Assembly: GCA_001579985.1 (NCBI GenBank) | Contig: LRSR01014868.1 | Span: forward strand, 1-33,117 | Length of the DNA: 33,117 nt | Direction of reading: 5' to 3' | Source of the DNA: Hypsibius dujardini | Taxonomy: Eukaryota > Tardigrada > Eutardigrada > Parachela > Hypsibiidae | In this document: positions 9,126-19,205 of the stretch, piece after piece | Layout: each line of letters opens with the position of its first letter | How positions within the stretch are numbered: position 1 is the stretch's first letter | The notes under the pieces: model-generated | What the model saw: only the letters and a program-made list of their open reading frames with translations | Database searches by the model: none | Told to the model about the DNA's origin: nothing | Program-made: the position numbers and the translations under genes

Positions 9126-9382
9126 CGGAGCCTTCTTTTTAGTCCGGAACATACGGTCCGAGTCATTAAATTCCGCTGGGGAGCCGTAGACGCAGAGAAA
9201 GCACGCCCTATCAGCGTAGATGACCAGGCGAATCTAATCTCGGTACGGAAGCGCTGATGCAGCTCCGGTGCCGTGATGAAGGCATCGTCAGGTTGTCTGT
9301 ACCGAAGGTTATCTCGAATCCCCTTTTTGGCGATCATTTGCTGACGGCAGTAGAAGGGTTGCGTAGCGGTTTGCTTAGGCAT
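9126..9382 (-). pseudogene. 3' accessory ORF of gypsy element 2 (decayed)
   Basis: Starts at ATG (9382) just after CAGTCAG and runs about 50 residues (MPKQTATQPFYCRQQM, then QPDDAFITAPELHQRFRTE). A one-base slip near 9235 then moves the coding sense to another frame (LVIYADRACFLCVYGSPAEF, then NDSDRMF). It ends by a GTAC splice-like site at 9120. It lies directly before the 3' LTR, the same place as the 191-codon ORF of the large element, and shares with it an M-P start and a loosely similar PD...F...R...(F/L).I...R.(A/C)FL pattern. Function unknown; the similarity is suggestive only. Confidence 0.4.
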
Positions 9383-9641
9383 ACTGACTGCTATCGGTAC
9401 GTCCGTAAATGATAAACAAGAAAAATGTAAAAGAAAATTTGAACACGAGAACTGAGTGACACAAACCGATTCGTGTGAGTTTATGTAGGGAGGTAAAGAG
9501 ACAGGTTTGTGAAATAAACAAGAGAAGATGGAAAATATTATCGAATAAGTCCGGAGTGGGGTCAGCCAAGGAGAGAGAACAATATACTGAATACCATACA
9601 GGCTGTTCGCAGAAATGTAAAGAATGGATTTTCTGGTATAA
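9383..9641. other. Spacer between RT remnant and 3' ORF of element 2
   Basis: AT-rich with no recognisable integrase or RNase H. It probably contains the deletion junction. Confidence 0.5.
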
Positions 9642-10290
9642 TCAAGAGGGTGTAAACAAATCAAGGGCAGAGGGTAGAGAAAATATTTGGCGTATCGGTA
9701 TACAGATGGCCTCTGATTTAAAAAGGTATGGCCTCCCCCCATCCTTGAAAATTTCGTGCTTGAGGAAGTCATTTTTCGAATACCCAAAAAATTTCGACAG
9801 TTTCAAGACAAGCCCGCTAGCTCCCAGTCTAGATAAGACCTCGTCCATTGCATCCAGATACAACTCGAATGATGTACTGAAGAAATTAAAATCATCGATG
9901 TACAGGAGCACAGTGATCATTTTTAAGGTCTTGAAAGTTTTTGTCAATTATTATAGACAAAGTTCTCACGGCGTTACACAGCCCAAACGGCATCCGCCAA
10001 AAACAGTACAGGCCGCAGCCAGAGACGTAAAAAGCCGTTTTATGCTGATCTTCCTCTGCGATGTCCACTTGCCAAAACCCCAAGGAGAGGTCAAGAGAGA
10101 TGAATATGGTACTATGTAGGCAATCTAGGAGGGTTTGACAATCAGTCAGCTTGTAGGAGTCTTTCCGTGTGGCTGAATTTAAAGCACGCGTATCGACGCA
10201 TACGCGCGCATTTCCGTCTTTCTTAAAAACGACAACACAATTGGACGCCCAAACCCCTTCGTCAGCCGTCCATTCCGGAATGACGCCCAT
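9642..10290 (-). pseudogene. Reverse transcriptase remnant of gypsy element 2
   Basis: Would copy the element RNA into DNA. Two minus-strand frames overlap near 9892-9947. The upstream frame carries GVWASNCVVVFKKDGNARVC, the FISLDLSLGFWQVDIAEED motif A region with its catalytic Asp, and WRMPFGLCNA. The downstream frame carries LLYIDDFNFFS (motif C, YIDD) and LGASGLVLKLSKF. The sequence stops before the thumb/connection region; RNase H and integrase are absent. At least one frameshift separates the motifs. Assignment to Ty3/gypsy is firm; activity is excluded. Confidence 0.85.
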
Positions 10291-10925
10291 TTGAGCATTT
10301 CTTACTTCTGTTTCTGAATTTCATTTCCTGCCCAACGGCTTTGCCGGTGCTCTTGCTGTTTGACGGGTGGGTCTTTTTGGGTATCGATTCGGTGGCACCC
10401 TATGTTGCAGTGACCCAATTTCCGGTTTTTAGTGGGGAAGGCTCGAGGGTGTTTTTTTAGCATGGCAAGTTACTATGCTTTTTTTATGGTGATCAGGTTT
10501 GGACTGAAATTCACCGCATCCCATTGGGTTGCGTCTCTTCCACAAGCCAACTGTGCCTCTCTGACCTTCCTGTGGGGAGCCACATTTCCGGTTCTCCTCC
10601 CCTTCGTCGTCGTTTAGACCCTCAAAACTGATCAACTCCGATGTTACTGATTCCAGTTGTTTTTTGCCACTGGTTACCGGTTCCGCCCGTAGTTCTTGTG
10701 TTGACATACATACCGTTGTACCCCAAAATTGTTTGTACGCTAGCATCATTTCCCGGGTGATGTAGTTGAGTGGTACCGGTTCAATGTTATCACTTGTTTC
10801 CTTGTGGTCGGTTTGATTTGATATGAATGGAAAATTCGAAACGAGGGGAAGGTCTGGGCTTCCTTTGGTGTCGTGATGTGTCTGACTTCAAGCTGTAGTT
10901 TGTCCGTTTGTCCGGTTTCGGTATT
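10291..10925 (-). pseudogene. Protease C-terminal and RT N-terminal linker of element 2
   Basis: Short minus-strand frames (HKQNTETGQTDKLQLEVRH region and the frame at 10429-10749 with SVTSELISFEGLNDDEGEEN) are the spacer expected between protease and RT. Stops and frame changes interrupt it. No catalytic motif is expected here. Confidence 0.5.
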
Positions 10926-11235
10926 TTGTTTATGCATTGCTTGAAAATCAAGTAATAAAGGGGCTTGGCGTAAAAAATTTATTCCTAGAAGAAATCGTAT
11001 GGGAAGTCAATAATCTCACACATGCCGCTCAAGATGAAGCCCAGCAGAGCGATGTCCAGGATGCTTGCCTCCGAAATAATTAGTCAGACTCCGTCGGCTT
11101 TGGAGACGTTGGGCCCCGTCCAGAGTACTGTAGGGATCCGGTGACGGTCCACAAATTCTCGACTGACCAAATAAATACCAATACCGGTATCTAAAACGCC
11201 GGTGGCTGCTGTGCCGTTAAAGTTGACCGAGCACT
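10926..11235 (-). pseudogene. Aspartic protease remnant of gypsy element 2
   Basis: On the minus strand the frame starting near 11231 reads SVNFNGTAATGVLDTGIGIY, with the retropepsin active-site triad DTG. After a TGA the sense continues in pieces to FPYDFFLGINFL, which matches the conserved C-terminal strand FPYDVLLGLDFL of the large element's protease. Retropepsins act as dimers to cut Gag-Pol. This copy is inactivated by an in-frame stop and a later stop before the LLG motif. Confidence 0.7.
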
Positions 11236-13209
11236 GCAGGGCGGCTACGAAATCGAAATCCCTTTTTATACCATACTCCGTAAAAATTGATGGTGATTGC
11301 GTGAGAGCATATACTGGGCAGCATAGTGTTCGTAGGGTGCGTGTTGCTGCTGCTCCGATGTAGCGAACTGTACCGTCCCAGTGACGTGACGAAGTATTGA
11401 GGCGCTGAGGTTTCTGGTTGGCTCCCCGAGAGAAAGAACTGAGAAGCGGCCTGTGGTTGTGGATGTGCCATTCCAGCTTCTCGAATGGCCTTTTGGGGTC
11501 GAGTGGCTTGCTGGAACGATGCAGTGGGCGGCGCTTGTATGGTGTAGGGGAAGGGTACCGGTTGGTTTGGTAGGATCATGTGTTGTCCAAACTGATTGAC
11601 GGTCGGGTTTGCTGACTCGTAATAGCCTTTTTGAGAGGCTTCGTTTGTTTCTCTTGACGGGCTCCGATTATGCTGATAACCTGAGCGATCCCCAAAGTTC
11701 TGAAAGCTTCTCCGGCCCACCACTCGGAATCTTCCGCGGCTGTTACCCCGGAAGTTTTCGCCGTTGTACCGGTTTGTGCATCTCGCTCGTATGTGGCCGG
11801 TATCCCGAATGCATGGCATTTACGGAATTCGCCCTACTGCGCGACCGTTGTGTTGATGTTTGGGTTGTCCAGTAAACCAGCACTGGTAGCTGTTTTCCCG
11901 GTACGCAGCTTGAGTTATTTAATTTCTTTACGCAACCTCTCCAACTCGTTTTTGGTGTTAGCGTCTTCAACGATTTTATCTACCTCGTCAGCTGATACGC
12001 CCTGATGTAGGTGAGCACACCCTGGCACCATTGCGTGTTTCACGTTGCCAGTAGGAGGTATTGCTTGCATGCCCTATTGTTGCAGTAGTGTGGCTAATAG
12101 GCTTTTGATTGCCTAATAGCCCATTACGTGATCCTGTTATTTAGTTGTGTCCATTACCAAGCGCGTTGGCCAGCATCGTTATTGTGGTGGGATCATTACT
12201 GCGTTGGGTTGCATAAGACGTTAATGAAGTTATTAAGCCAGGGGCGAGTGACCGTACTGAAATTCCTGACATCAGCTGTTTCAACAGATTTTTTTCATCG
12301 TACAACTGTTCTCGCTTGATGTCTTTCAACCATTCCAAAAAGGCCTCAACGCTTGTTGAATTGTCCCATATGAAGAATTTTTTGCACGATGTGGGAAACC
12401 CTTCGAAAAGTCTGTTTAGTTTTTCCTGTACCGTAGAGTTCGGACTTGTCGTGACTAAACGGGCGAGGATCTGATCACGTAGGTGCGGGGATCCTCCGCT
12501 AGCATATTACTCGTTCCTCCTGCCAGATCAAAGTCGATCAACGTGCGACTGAACTCTAAGCAAAAAGCGGCCCGAATGTCGTCCCAATCCAGATGTTTAT
12601 TCGAAGTATACCATCGGTACGCTATACCGGTTAGGGCCGTTAAAAAGTACCTCTTTCGGTCGTCGTCAGTCCACTTGTATGGTTCTCCGCAGTCTTCGTA
12701 CTTGTCCAAGAACTCATCGCAATCTTCCAGCAACTTACCCGCAAATTTCGGTAGATCTCTCGGACTGACCGTACGAATTGCAAGTTTAATAACGGGCGCA
12801 GAGTTGGGTTGTACCGTCCCTAAGGTTTGCAAAAACTGTTGAAATTGCTCGTCTGACAACTGTGTTACGTTTACAGCGATGTCTGTCGGTTCTCGCTTTT
12901 GTAGCGCAACAACTAAATAATCGTTGTCTCCGATTGTCTCAAGACTAAACGCTTCTGGGCCTTCTGAATAAGTATCTGCTTGATTTTCGGTTTCGTTCTC
13001 TGTTTTTGATGGTACTGGTTTGTTATAGCTGCCCTCTGCCGGTGGTTCGTAGCCAACCCTTTTCTCCACGATTTGGCGAGTGACGCGTCGAGCTTGTTTG
13101 TTTGAGATTTCTTATTCTCAGTTGCTTTCTTCTTGAGCAGGGCAGTAAGACTGATGCTGGACAGGTCATACTGTGATCTGGTATTGGCTTGTTCAACATG
13201 GGCGACCAC
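11236..13209 (-). pseudogene. Gag remnant of gypsy element 2
   Basis: Encodes the structural protein in fragments. Frame 12455-13069 contains the retrotransposon Gag core (LPKFAGKLLEDCDEFLDKYE, then YKWTDDDRKRYFLTALTG and AYRWY), similar in layout to LPTFRQDRGEDAVEFLKQFE, WDDAEKLNYLFLALKG and DWH of the large element. Frame 11217-11819 covers the nucleocapsid: a CCHC zinc knuckle is split by a frameshift, KCHAFG in one frame and GHIRARC in the next, followed by an Arg/Gly/Asn-rich tail and a Gln/Pro-rich region. Several stops separate the parts. The start is uncertain; ATG codons near 13069 or 13200 are candidates. Confidence 0.75.
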
Positions 13210-13244
13210 CGTACCGGTTTAAAACGGGCAGGGTACCGGTTCAA

Positions 13245-13680
13245 TATCGTTGGTTGGAATTGGGTAGAGATACCGATTCAATCCAGGCTTAGTATCAGGC
13301 AAGAGAGCCGGGTAAGAATAACGTTACCGCGTATAGAGATGAACAGTAGATAGGTAATATTCATATTGATAAAAATAACATGCGGTTAAATAAGAATATC
13401 TGTGAGGGTAAAATATATATCTAAGTCAAATATTCCAGCCTAGAGCAGGTTTTCCTGATTCTTACCGTACGGCTGTCCTTCCATTTAATTACAGACGCTT
13501 CCACGTGCTCCGAATAGTCGTCCCTGTCGGATGCTTGTTAGCCGATATCTGCCCTCCGAGCAGAGTTCTGCCAAGGGAATCTTCCACCCGGGATGCGTTA
13601 TGTGCCGGCTCGTTTCTTGTCCTGTTCCGCCTTTGCTATTGCTGTAGCGCAGGCCACTCTTCCTCCCGTAAATTCAAAAT
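13245..13680 (-). other. Leader of gypsy element 2
   Basis: Untranslated region between the 5' LTR and gag in sense orientation. I could not find a convincing tRNA primer-binding site next to the LTR. TACCGGT words recur here and through the element. Confidence 0.4.
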
Positions 13681-13960
13681 TGCGAGTACGGCCTTCTTGT
13701 GTGACGACCTGAGAAGTATCTGAAATATTTGTGACAATCTGAGAAATATCTGTGTGTGTGGTGACTGTGGTGACAACCAAACTGATGATCTCCGTTCTTA
13801 CTTGATAAGCACAGTCACTAATAAATACGGATACAGAACCCACAAGAGAAAGAGAGAGAGAAAGAGAAGCCACACCAAAAAATGCAATAATGATCAAAAG
13901 CACTCAACGACACTAATGATATCATTAGCCAGAAAGCGGCGGTAACGGATACTTCTGGCA
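13681..13960 (-). repeat. 5' LTR of gypsy element 2
   Basis: Direct repeat of 8774-9051. It ends CTTCTGGCA, with the target duplication CTGG at 13961-13964. The inner (left) edge near 13681 is set mainly by the length of the other LTR and by a TG, so it is approximate. An AGAGAAAGAGAGAGAGAAAG run lies inside. Confidence 0.7.
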
Positions 13961-14042
13961 CTGGTAAGGTAGGATTGAGGAGAATCGTGCGAACGGAAAA
14001 GGAATAATCTTCACGATGTCTGGAGATTTTTTTTGTTATCAT
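13961..14042 (-). pseudogene. 5' part of the open reading frame split by gypsy element 2
   Basis: ATG at 14042 starts MITKKISRHREDYSFSVR and the frame runs open to the insertion point, where it is in phase with 8769-8687 on the far side. It includes the 4-base target duplication. There is an in-frame TGA five codons upstream of the ATG. It could be a first coding exon or, if CTCCAG upstream is used, an internal one. The protein is unrecognised. Confidence 0.35.
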
Positions 14043-14401
14043 ATGCGTTGCGCATCATGCGTTATTGTTCTGCACCGATTGTAGTAGGCCTAATAGTCAA
14101 CCGGACAGGTGGCGCTGCAATCTCCAATCAATCATCTAACAATCAGCCAATATATATGAATATAAAAATTTATTATATTCAGAATATTTAATACGTTTAA
14201 CATAATAAATGAACTTGGAAAACGTAGTTCTACTAAATTAACTCGGGCAGTAACGGAGATTTTCCTTCCCGATCGACTTGGTTTTATTTCGCAAATAGCT
14301 ATCTGCCCATTATGAATTATTCTTGGAGTTTACGCGTGGAGTTCACATTATCGGTTTCATAAAAGAATAAGAAAAAGTCTTCCCCAGCGAGTTTCTATTG
14401 T
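14043..14401. other. No gene seen
   Basis: AT-rich with short inverted words (ATATATGAATATAAAAATTTATTATATTC). No open frame or RNA gene recognised. Confidence 0.6.
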
Positions 14402-14826
14402 GAGCGGGTGCTTGATTGATTGAAAGCTCATTACTTTCTTTGATTTTAACTGTAAAAAATGTTGATTTGAACCATGCATCAAAAACATGTGTTTTACCAC
14501 GTTTCCGCACCAAATTCAATTTGGAGTAAATCCAAATTAATCCAATATTTTTCAGGTGTCAAGGGGCGGAACATTAGGCCAACTATTGACAGCTACGCTC
14601 GAATTTCTTGTCCCTTTTGAGAAATACACACAACGCCGCCCCCTGACATTGCAAGAATAATGAGTCATTTCCGATTGATTTACAATTGAATTTGGCATAG
14701 GAAAATATAAAAACACTTGTTTTGACTGTATTGTTTATTTTTAATTACAAAAATTAAAAAAAGAAATTTTAAATTTTAAAAAAGGAAAAAAAGGAAAATA
14801 GTGAACGTTTAATCAAGCACCTGCTC
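14402..14826. mobile_element. MITE-like element with 16-bp inverted termini
   Basis: The left end GAGCGGGTGCTTGATT and the right end AATCAAGCACCTGCTC are inverted repeats with 15 of 16 matches, 425 bases apart end to end. The interior is AT-rich and non-coding. I could not identify a convincing target duplication, so the superfamily is open. Confidence 0.55.
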
Positions 14827-15109
14827 TGAGCACAACCTCGCTGAAGGTTTTTTTTCTCATTCTTTTCTGAAACCGGTAATGTGATTTCCACGCTGAGACC
14901 CCTATGACAAATCACAATAAATAAGCAGCTATTAGTGAAAAAGATTACGATGATCGTGAGGGGAAAATCTCCATTACTGCTCTACTGAAAACTAAAGTCA
15001 GGAGATTATTCACCTAAAGTTTTAGATCTTCCTACTCCAACGATCTCCATCAAGAAATTTTTCAAGATATTATGGACTCACTCCCTCAGAACGAAGCATT
15101 TACGTTTTT
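14827..15109. other. Short unassigned stretch
   Basis: On the plus strand there are protein-like fragments in two frames (DDREGKISITALLKTKVR and NDLHQEIFQDIMDSLPQNEA) separated by a stop. No start, splice support or paralogue was found, so this is not called as a gene. Confidence 0.3.
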
Positions 15110-15475
15110 GTGAAAAAAGTGGAGGACGGAAGGTTTCTCGTGAGGAGGGGTCAGATGAAGATATTCAGAAATATAAACTGTGGAAAGGACTGCCGCGAAA
15201 AAGCAACTGCGAAAAAGTAGAATGAAATATGCTCCACACAAACCGAATTGCGTCTCAATTCGTTGCATCAGCGTCGATCAGCCTAGCTACGGAAGAAAGG
15301 AGGAGAAAGGAGGAAAGGAAAGATGGGGCACATTTGAATCTGCATATGCATCTACGTTTAATGCCAGCGGCTGAGATGAAGCTCTTCATTCATTGGTTGA
15401 AACTTCCACGCTGTAAAGTGAACTCTCATTATGACCGACGAAAACAGACACTGAAGCAAACACGCTAGCAGACAC
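15110..15475. repeat. Dispersed repeat B, copy 2
   Basis: Same ordered blocks as 3634-3955 (GTGGAGGACGGAAGG, AACCGAATTGCGTCTCAATT, CCTAGCTACGGAAGAAAGG, TCTGCATATGCATC, CCAGCGGCTGAGATGAAGCT), diverged by scattered substitutions and small gaps. Confidence 0.65.
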
Positions 15476-15497
15476 GTGTTCTATTCCTCCTAGTTTC

Positions 15498-16066
15498 ACA
15501 ACAGGTATGACGTCGGAGAACTAACATACACATGACTGGAAGATCAATTGTGTATTTTATATTGTATTATAATTGATGTAGTTCTTTTTCCATTGGCTGA
15601 AATTTCGAAGCGGAATGTCAGCAAACCTAAATAGCAATGGTTATCCCACAACAAAAGAATAATAAAAATGCAAACACATCCTCTATTTTCCCCAATATGG
15701 ATTGAAGAAAACCTGAATTCTCTTTTTTGAAACCTTGAAACCTTTTATTCTGTTTCGGAACCAAAAAGAAAGTGGAAAATTTCAAATAATTCAACAATCA
15801 ACCATCTGAGCGTTTTTTGATCCAATCTTTTTTGCTTAGATCTTGGACCTTCCATGGTTTTTAAATTTGTCGTTGATTGTACTTGCTTTTGCCGCATAAC
15901 CGCATGGGAGAGGGCAGTAATGATCAGTTTCAACACTTTATGTTGCTGATTGTGCATTTCAAGTCGCGAGAAAAAATCGACATAAATTTTCCTTACGAAA
16001 GCGGATACTTGCAAAGAAAAAACTTGAAATAAAAAGGAGTCATTGTTCAGTGCTGTTACTATATAT
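15498..16066. repeat. Dispersed repeat A, copy 1
   Basis: Contains ACACATGACTGGAAGATCA, AGCAATGGTTATCCCAC, GTTGATTGTACTTGCTTTTG, CCGCATAACCGCATGG and GGATACTTGCAAAGA, all in the same order as in copy 3 (21540-22040); copy 2 (18757-18990) has the first half. No coding frame is conserved in all three. Confidence 0.7.
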
Positions 16067-18050
16067 CCTAAAAAATTCCTAAAAAAAAAATTTAGTGTGT
16101 TGAATTAGTAAAAGTTTCACATGAAACGTATTTAAAATTAGCCGATCAAAACGGTTACTTGAAGTGCTATTCAGTTATACTATAACTAGTACTAGTATAA
16201 TCGGATCCATTCAATCGAAAAAAAATATACAACTTGACGATTTGTTTTTCTAATAAACTGGAGTCCATTAACAATCAATCAACTCATTTTATAGAGCACT
16301 TTAAAACCGAGGCAAAATAACTTTAAAACAAAATTTAAATGTACGTTTAATTGAATATCTGTTTTACCTAAAATTTATAAAGGATTCTTTAGACAATGGT
16401 CCTATATTTATTATAATATATGATGGCACTCCATGCAAAACATTGTGCATCTTAACCTAAAAAGATTAAAATCTATGGGCGAAATGTAATTGTCCCTAAA
16501 CAAAATCGCACAGAAACTCTAGGTGAAATAAAAGGGAACCAACTAGTAACAATACAATGAATTTTTCATAAGAAATTGAATACTTGCAGGAAGAGAACTT
16601 GGAATAAAACAAAATCATTGTTCAATACTGTATTCCACGAAATTCCGGCGTGGTGCATGATACATGATACTAGTAAGCTGAATAGCATTCGAGGTCAATA
16701 GCTACTGCTAGTACCCGTATCTATAGGCAGCCAAACAAAACAATTTCCTCGAGTGCTATTTAATTTACTAATGATAATCCAAGCTCAACAAATCTAATTT
16801 TATTGAATTGAGTCCCATTCCCTTACAGTAAGTGAATTCAGAAAAACCAGTCATCTACTTTCCCAATTTATCGTTCGCTAGTGTACAGTCAAAATGGACA
16901 ACTGACTTGATAATAACTGTTAAAATGCTTCATATGCGTTGGATGCATTGCTGATAAAAAAGAATATAGATTAACCCTCTGTAGTCAATTATACCATACC
17001 CCGTGCATTCGACATTGGGGTATGGATCAATTTCGCGTAAAAATTCATGAATAGTCCTAAAAGGAAATTGAAAATCCAGTAAAACAATATTATTCTTGAT
17101 TTCACTCAGTTTTAAATAACTGTTAAAATTTCACGTTCTTAATTTTTGACTTCTTAGTTTCTTCATATTTTTTTTTATTTTCGGCAATTCAACTTCTTAC
17201 TATTAGCAGTGTATCCAAAGCATATTGAGCATTATTAAAATTAGAAAGAGTTCATTTTGACTGTAGAATATGGGACAATAAATTCGAAAAGTAGATGAAT
17301 GGTTTCTCGAATTTCACTTTTTGTGGGAGGAATAGCACTTCATATTATAAAGTTGCTGAACTTGGGCTATCAAATGATGTAAACTTTGGTCGATAGCTAG
17401 TACTAGTACCCATATTTATAAGCAGCCAGTCAAAACGGTGACCTCAGTGCTATTTAGCTTACTAGTGATAGTCCAAGCTCAGCAAATTTAATTTTATTAC
17501 ATTAAGTCCCATTCCCCCACAAAAAATGAAGTCAGAAAAACCAGTCATATACTTTCACAATTTATCGTTCGCTTGTGTACAGTAAAAAAAAAACCAATTT
17601 GACCATAATTCATTTTAATGCCTTGGATGCACTGTAATAGAAAAAATATAGATTAACTCTCTGCGGTCATTGATACCATACCACGTGCATTCGACATTGG
17701 TTGGGGTATATATCAATTTCGTGTAAAAATTGTTTTTCATGAATGGTTTTAAAAGAAAATTAAAAATCGAGTAAACAAACCTCATTCTTAATTTCACTCA
17801 GTTTAAAATAATTCTTAAAATTTCATCTTCCTAATTACTTAGTTTCTTCTTAATTTCTAAATTCATTTTTTGATTTCATGATTTCGCTCAGTTTAAAATT
17901 ATCATTAAAACTATTTGTGATTCGCAGGCAGTTCCGAAACCTCCCAAAACGTCCGGAAAGTTTGCAGTTAAAAAAATCATTGATCATCGCTATCTACGTT
18001 AGGGGAACCGAGGATTACAGGTAAGAGTGATTTTTATAGGATAGGCTGGG
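16067..18050. repeat. Tandem array of about 690-bp degenerate units (repeat C)
   Basis: The blocks GATAGCTA...TAGTACCC, CAGTCAT(C/A)TACTTTC, CGTGCATTCGACATTGG and TTTCACTCAGTTTAAAATA recur about 690 bases apart (for example 16851 and 17541). Partial further copies lie at 16140-16215, 19000-19205 and 22290-22403. A CATACCCC...GGGGTATG hairpin (about 16994-17024) is present in one unit and weakened in the next. No gene. The stretch ends with plus-strand GATTGATTGGTT-like simple sequence near 18050. Confidence 0.65.
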
Positions 18051-18150
18051 GTTGATCAGTTGATTGATTGGTTCATCGGTTGGTTGGTCGGTTCGTTGAT
18101 TGCTTTATTGCTTCATTGCTTCATTGCTTCATTGTTCCTTTCAAAGTACA

Positions 18151-18518
18151 ATGGATGGACAGCAGCAAGAAATCTGACACGAGGGAAAGTGCGAGGCTTT
18201 TTAACAAGTGCAGGCATTGCATTGGCGCTTACTGGAAGGCTCGCGAAAATATTCACGCACTGATGGAATGAATGGGAAGCTGAAAGGGGAGAAAAGAACT
18301 GCTTCTTCAGATTACCGAACTGCACACCCAGGTCTGTTTTAAATGACAGCAAGCCTCAACTTTTTTAAGCATTTTTCAACGTTTGCGAGTACCTGCGTAT
18401 TTATGAATACTTGTAGTTTATTCTTTGTCTTACAGTTCTGAACAAGAAGTCCAAGCAAGCCCTCCGCCGAGCTCGTTGCGCGGCCAAGATACTGCAGGAA
18501 AAGGAAGCAGCAGTTTAA
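18151..18518 (+). CDS. Possible two-exon small gene, plus strand
   Basis: A short plus-strand frame begins MDSSKKSDTRESARLFNKCR and stops after about 38 residues near 18268; an overlapping frame continues to a splice-like site CACACCCAG/GTCTGT at 18332. A good 3' splice site TTCTTTGTCTTACAG (to about 18435) then precedes a Lys/Arg/Ala-rich frame, LNKKSKQALRRARCAAKILQ, ending at TAA near 18518. The joined model needs one frame change in the first part. It could be a decayed host gene or chance. The product is not recognised. Confidence 0.2.
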
Positions 18519-18756
18519 AAAGGAACACACAGCCTGTTGAGCAGTCTAAATGTCTTTGCTGCAAGTCTGCTTTCAGCCCGGCGATCTCAATATTCTGGCT
18601 GGCAAATTTCGCATCGAATCCGGTTTCCATATCATTCACCTCAGCCTTCATCTGAGCTTTCATCTCGACCATCTCTTGTATGAAAAAGAAACGATGCAAT
18701 TCTAAGCCGGTTCTGAACGTAAGTTTTAAATCTCGGTCGGTCGGGCGAAAGTTCAT
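18519..18756 (-). pseudogene. Decayed coiled-coil exon copy 1
   Basis: Minus strand frame: NFRPTDRDLKLTFRTGLEL, then after a T-rich CATACAAG splice-like site MVEMKAQMKAEVNDMETGFD and IEIAGLKADLQQRH. The heptad spacing of hydrophobic residues predicts a coiled coil. A second copy at 21300-21545 preserves DREL(K)L and EIARLKADLQQK, so the coding sense is shared; the two copies differ by a deletion in the middle. Repeat A copy 2 follows directly downstream (lower-sense side reversed), and the second copy also sits next to a repeat A copy, so exon and repeat were copied together. Confidence 0.45.
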
Positions 18757-18990
18757 ACTATTTGGAACAATTGATTAATAGTATAACATACACATGACTG
18801 GAAGATCAATTGTGTATTTTATACTGTAATCTTATTGATATAGTTCTCTTTCCATCGGCTGAAATTATGACGCGGGACGTCAGCAAATCTAACTGGCAAT
18901 GGTTATCCCACAACAAAAAAGCATTTAAGACTGCAAACAAACCCTCTATTTTCCCCAATAGGGATTAAAGAAAACCGGAAACCCACAAAA
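18757..18990. repeat. Dispersed repeat A, copy 2 (partial)
   Basis: ACACATGACTGGAAGATCAA, GGCAATGGTTATCCCACAAC and CCCTCTATTTTCCCCAATA match copies 1 and 3. Confidence 0.7.
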
Positions 18991-19205
18991 AATGAAGTTA
19001 GAGAAACCAGTCAAATATTTTCCCAATTTATTATTCATTACAGTCAAAATGGACAACCAATTTGACAATAATGCATTTAAATGTTTCTTATGCTTTGGAT
19101 GCACTGCCGATATAGATATAGAAAAGAATACGGATAGAGCAACGGATATAGATATACCCTTATTTGTCATTTTTACTTTATCACGTGCATTCGACATTGA
19201 TTGAT
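18991..19205. repeat. Repeat C fragment
   Basis: ACCAGTCAAATATTTTCCCAA through CACGTGCATTCGACATTG matches the tandem units at 16851-17030 and 17541-17700; it contains extra GATATAGATATAG simple sequence. Confidence 0.65.

Larger units (their letters stand above)
8774..13960 (-). mobile_element. Degenerate Ty3/gypsy retrotransposon (element 2), minus strand
   Basis: About 5.2 kb. Bounded by two related LTRs (8774-9051 and about 13681-13960) and a CTGG target duplication. In sense order it carries a leader, gag with remains of a zinc knuckle, an aspartic protease with DTG, an RT palm with YIDD, then a short 3' ORF and a purine tract before the 3' LTR. RNase H, integrase and any envelope are missing, so an internal deletion has joined RT to the 3' region. 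Gag and protease share sequence features with the large element at 22.4-33 kb, so both belong to one broad lineage. All frames are interrupted; the LTRs have diverged visibly, which indicates an old insertion. Confidence 0.85.

Noticed and set aside
9126-9382. Tc1-like helix-turn-helix domain
   Set aside because: The first part (ITAPELHQRF) looked like a transposase N terminus, but the better continuation is in another frame and does not fit the family; position and M-P start fit an accessory ORF better.
8891-9787. 298-codon minus-strand frame covering the 3' LTR and flank of element 2
   Set aside because: Only the central 50 residues look like protein (listed as a decayed 3' ORF); the ends run through LTR and AT-rich spacer.
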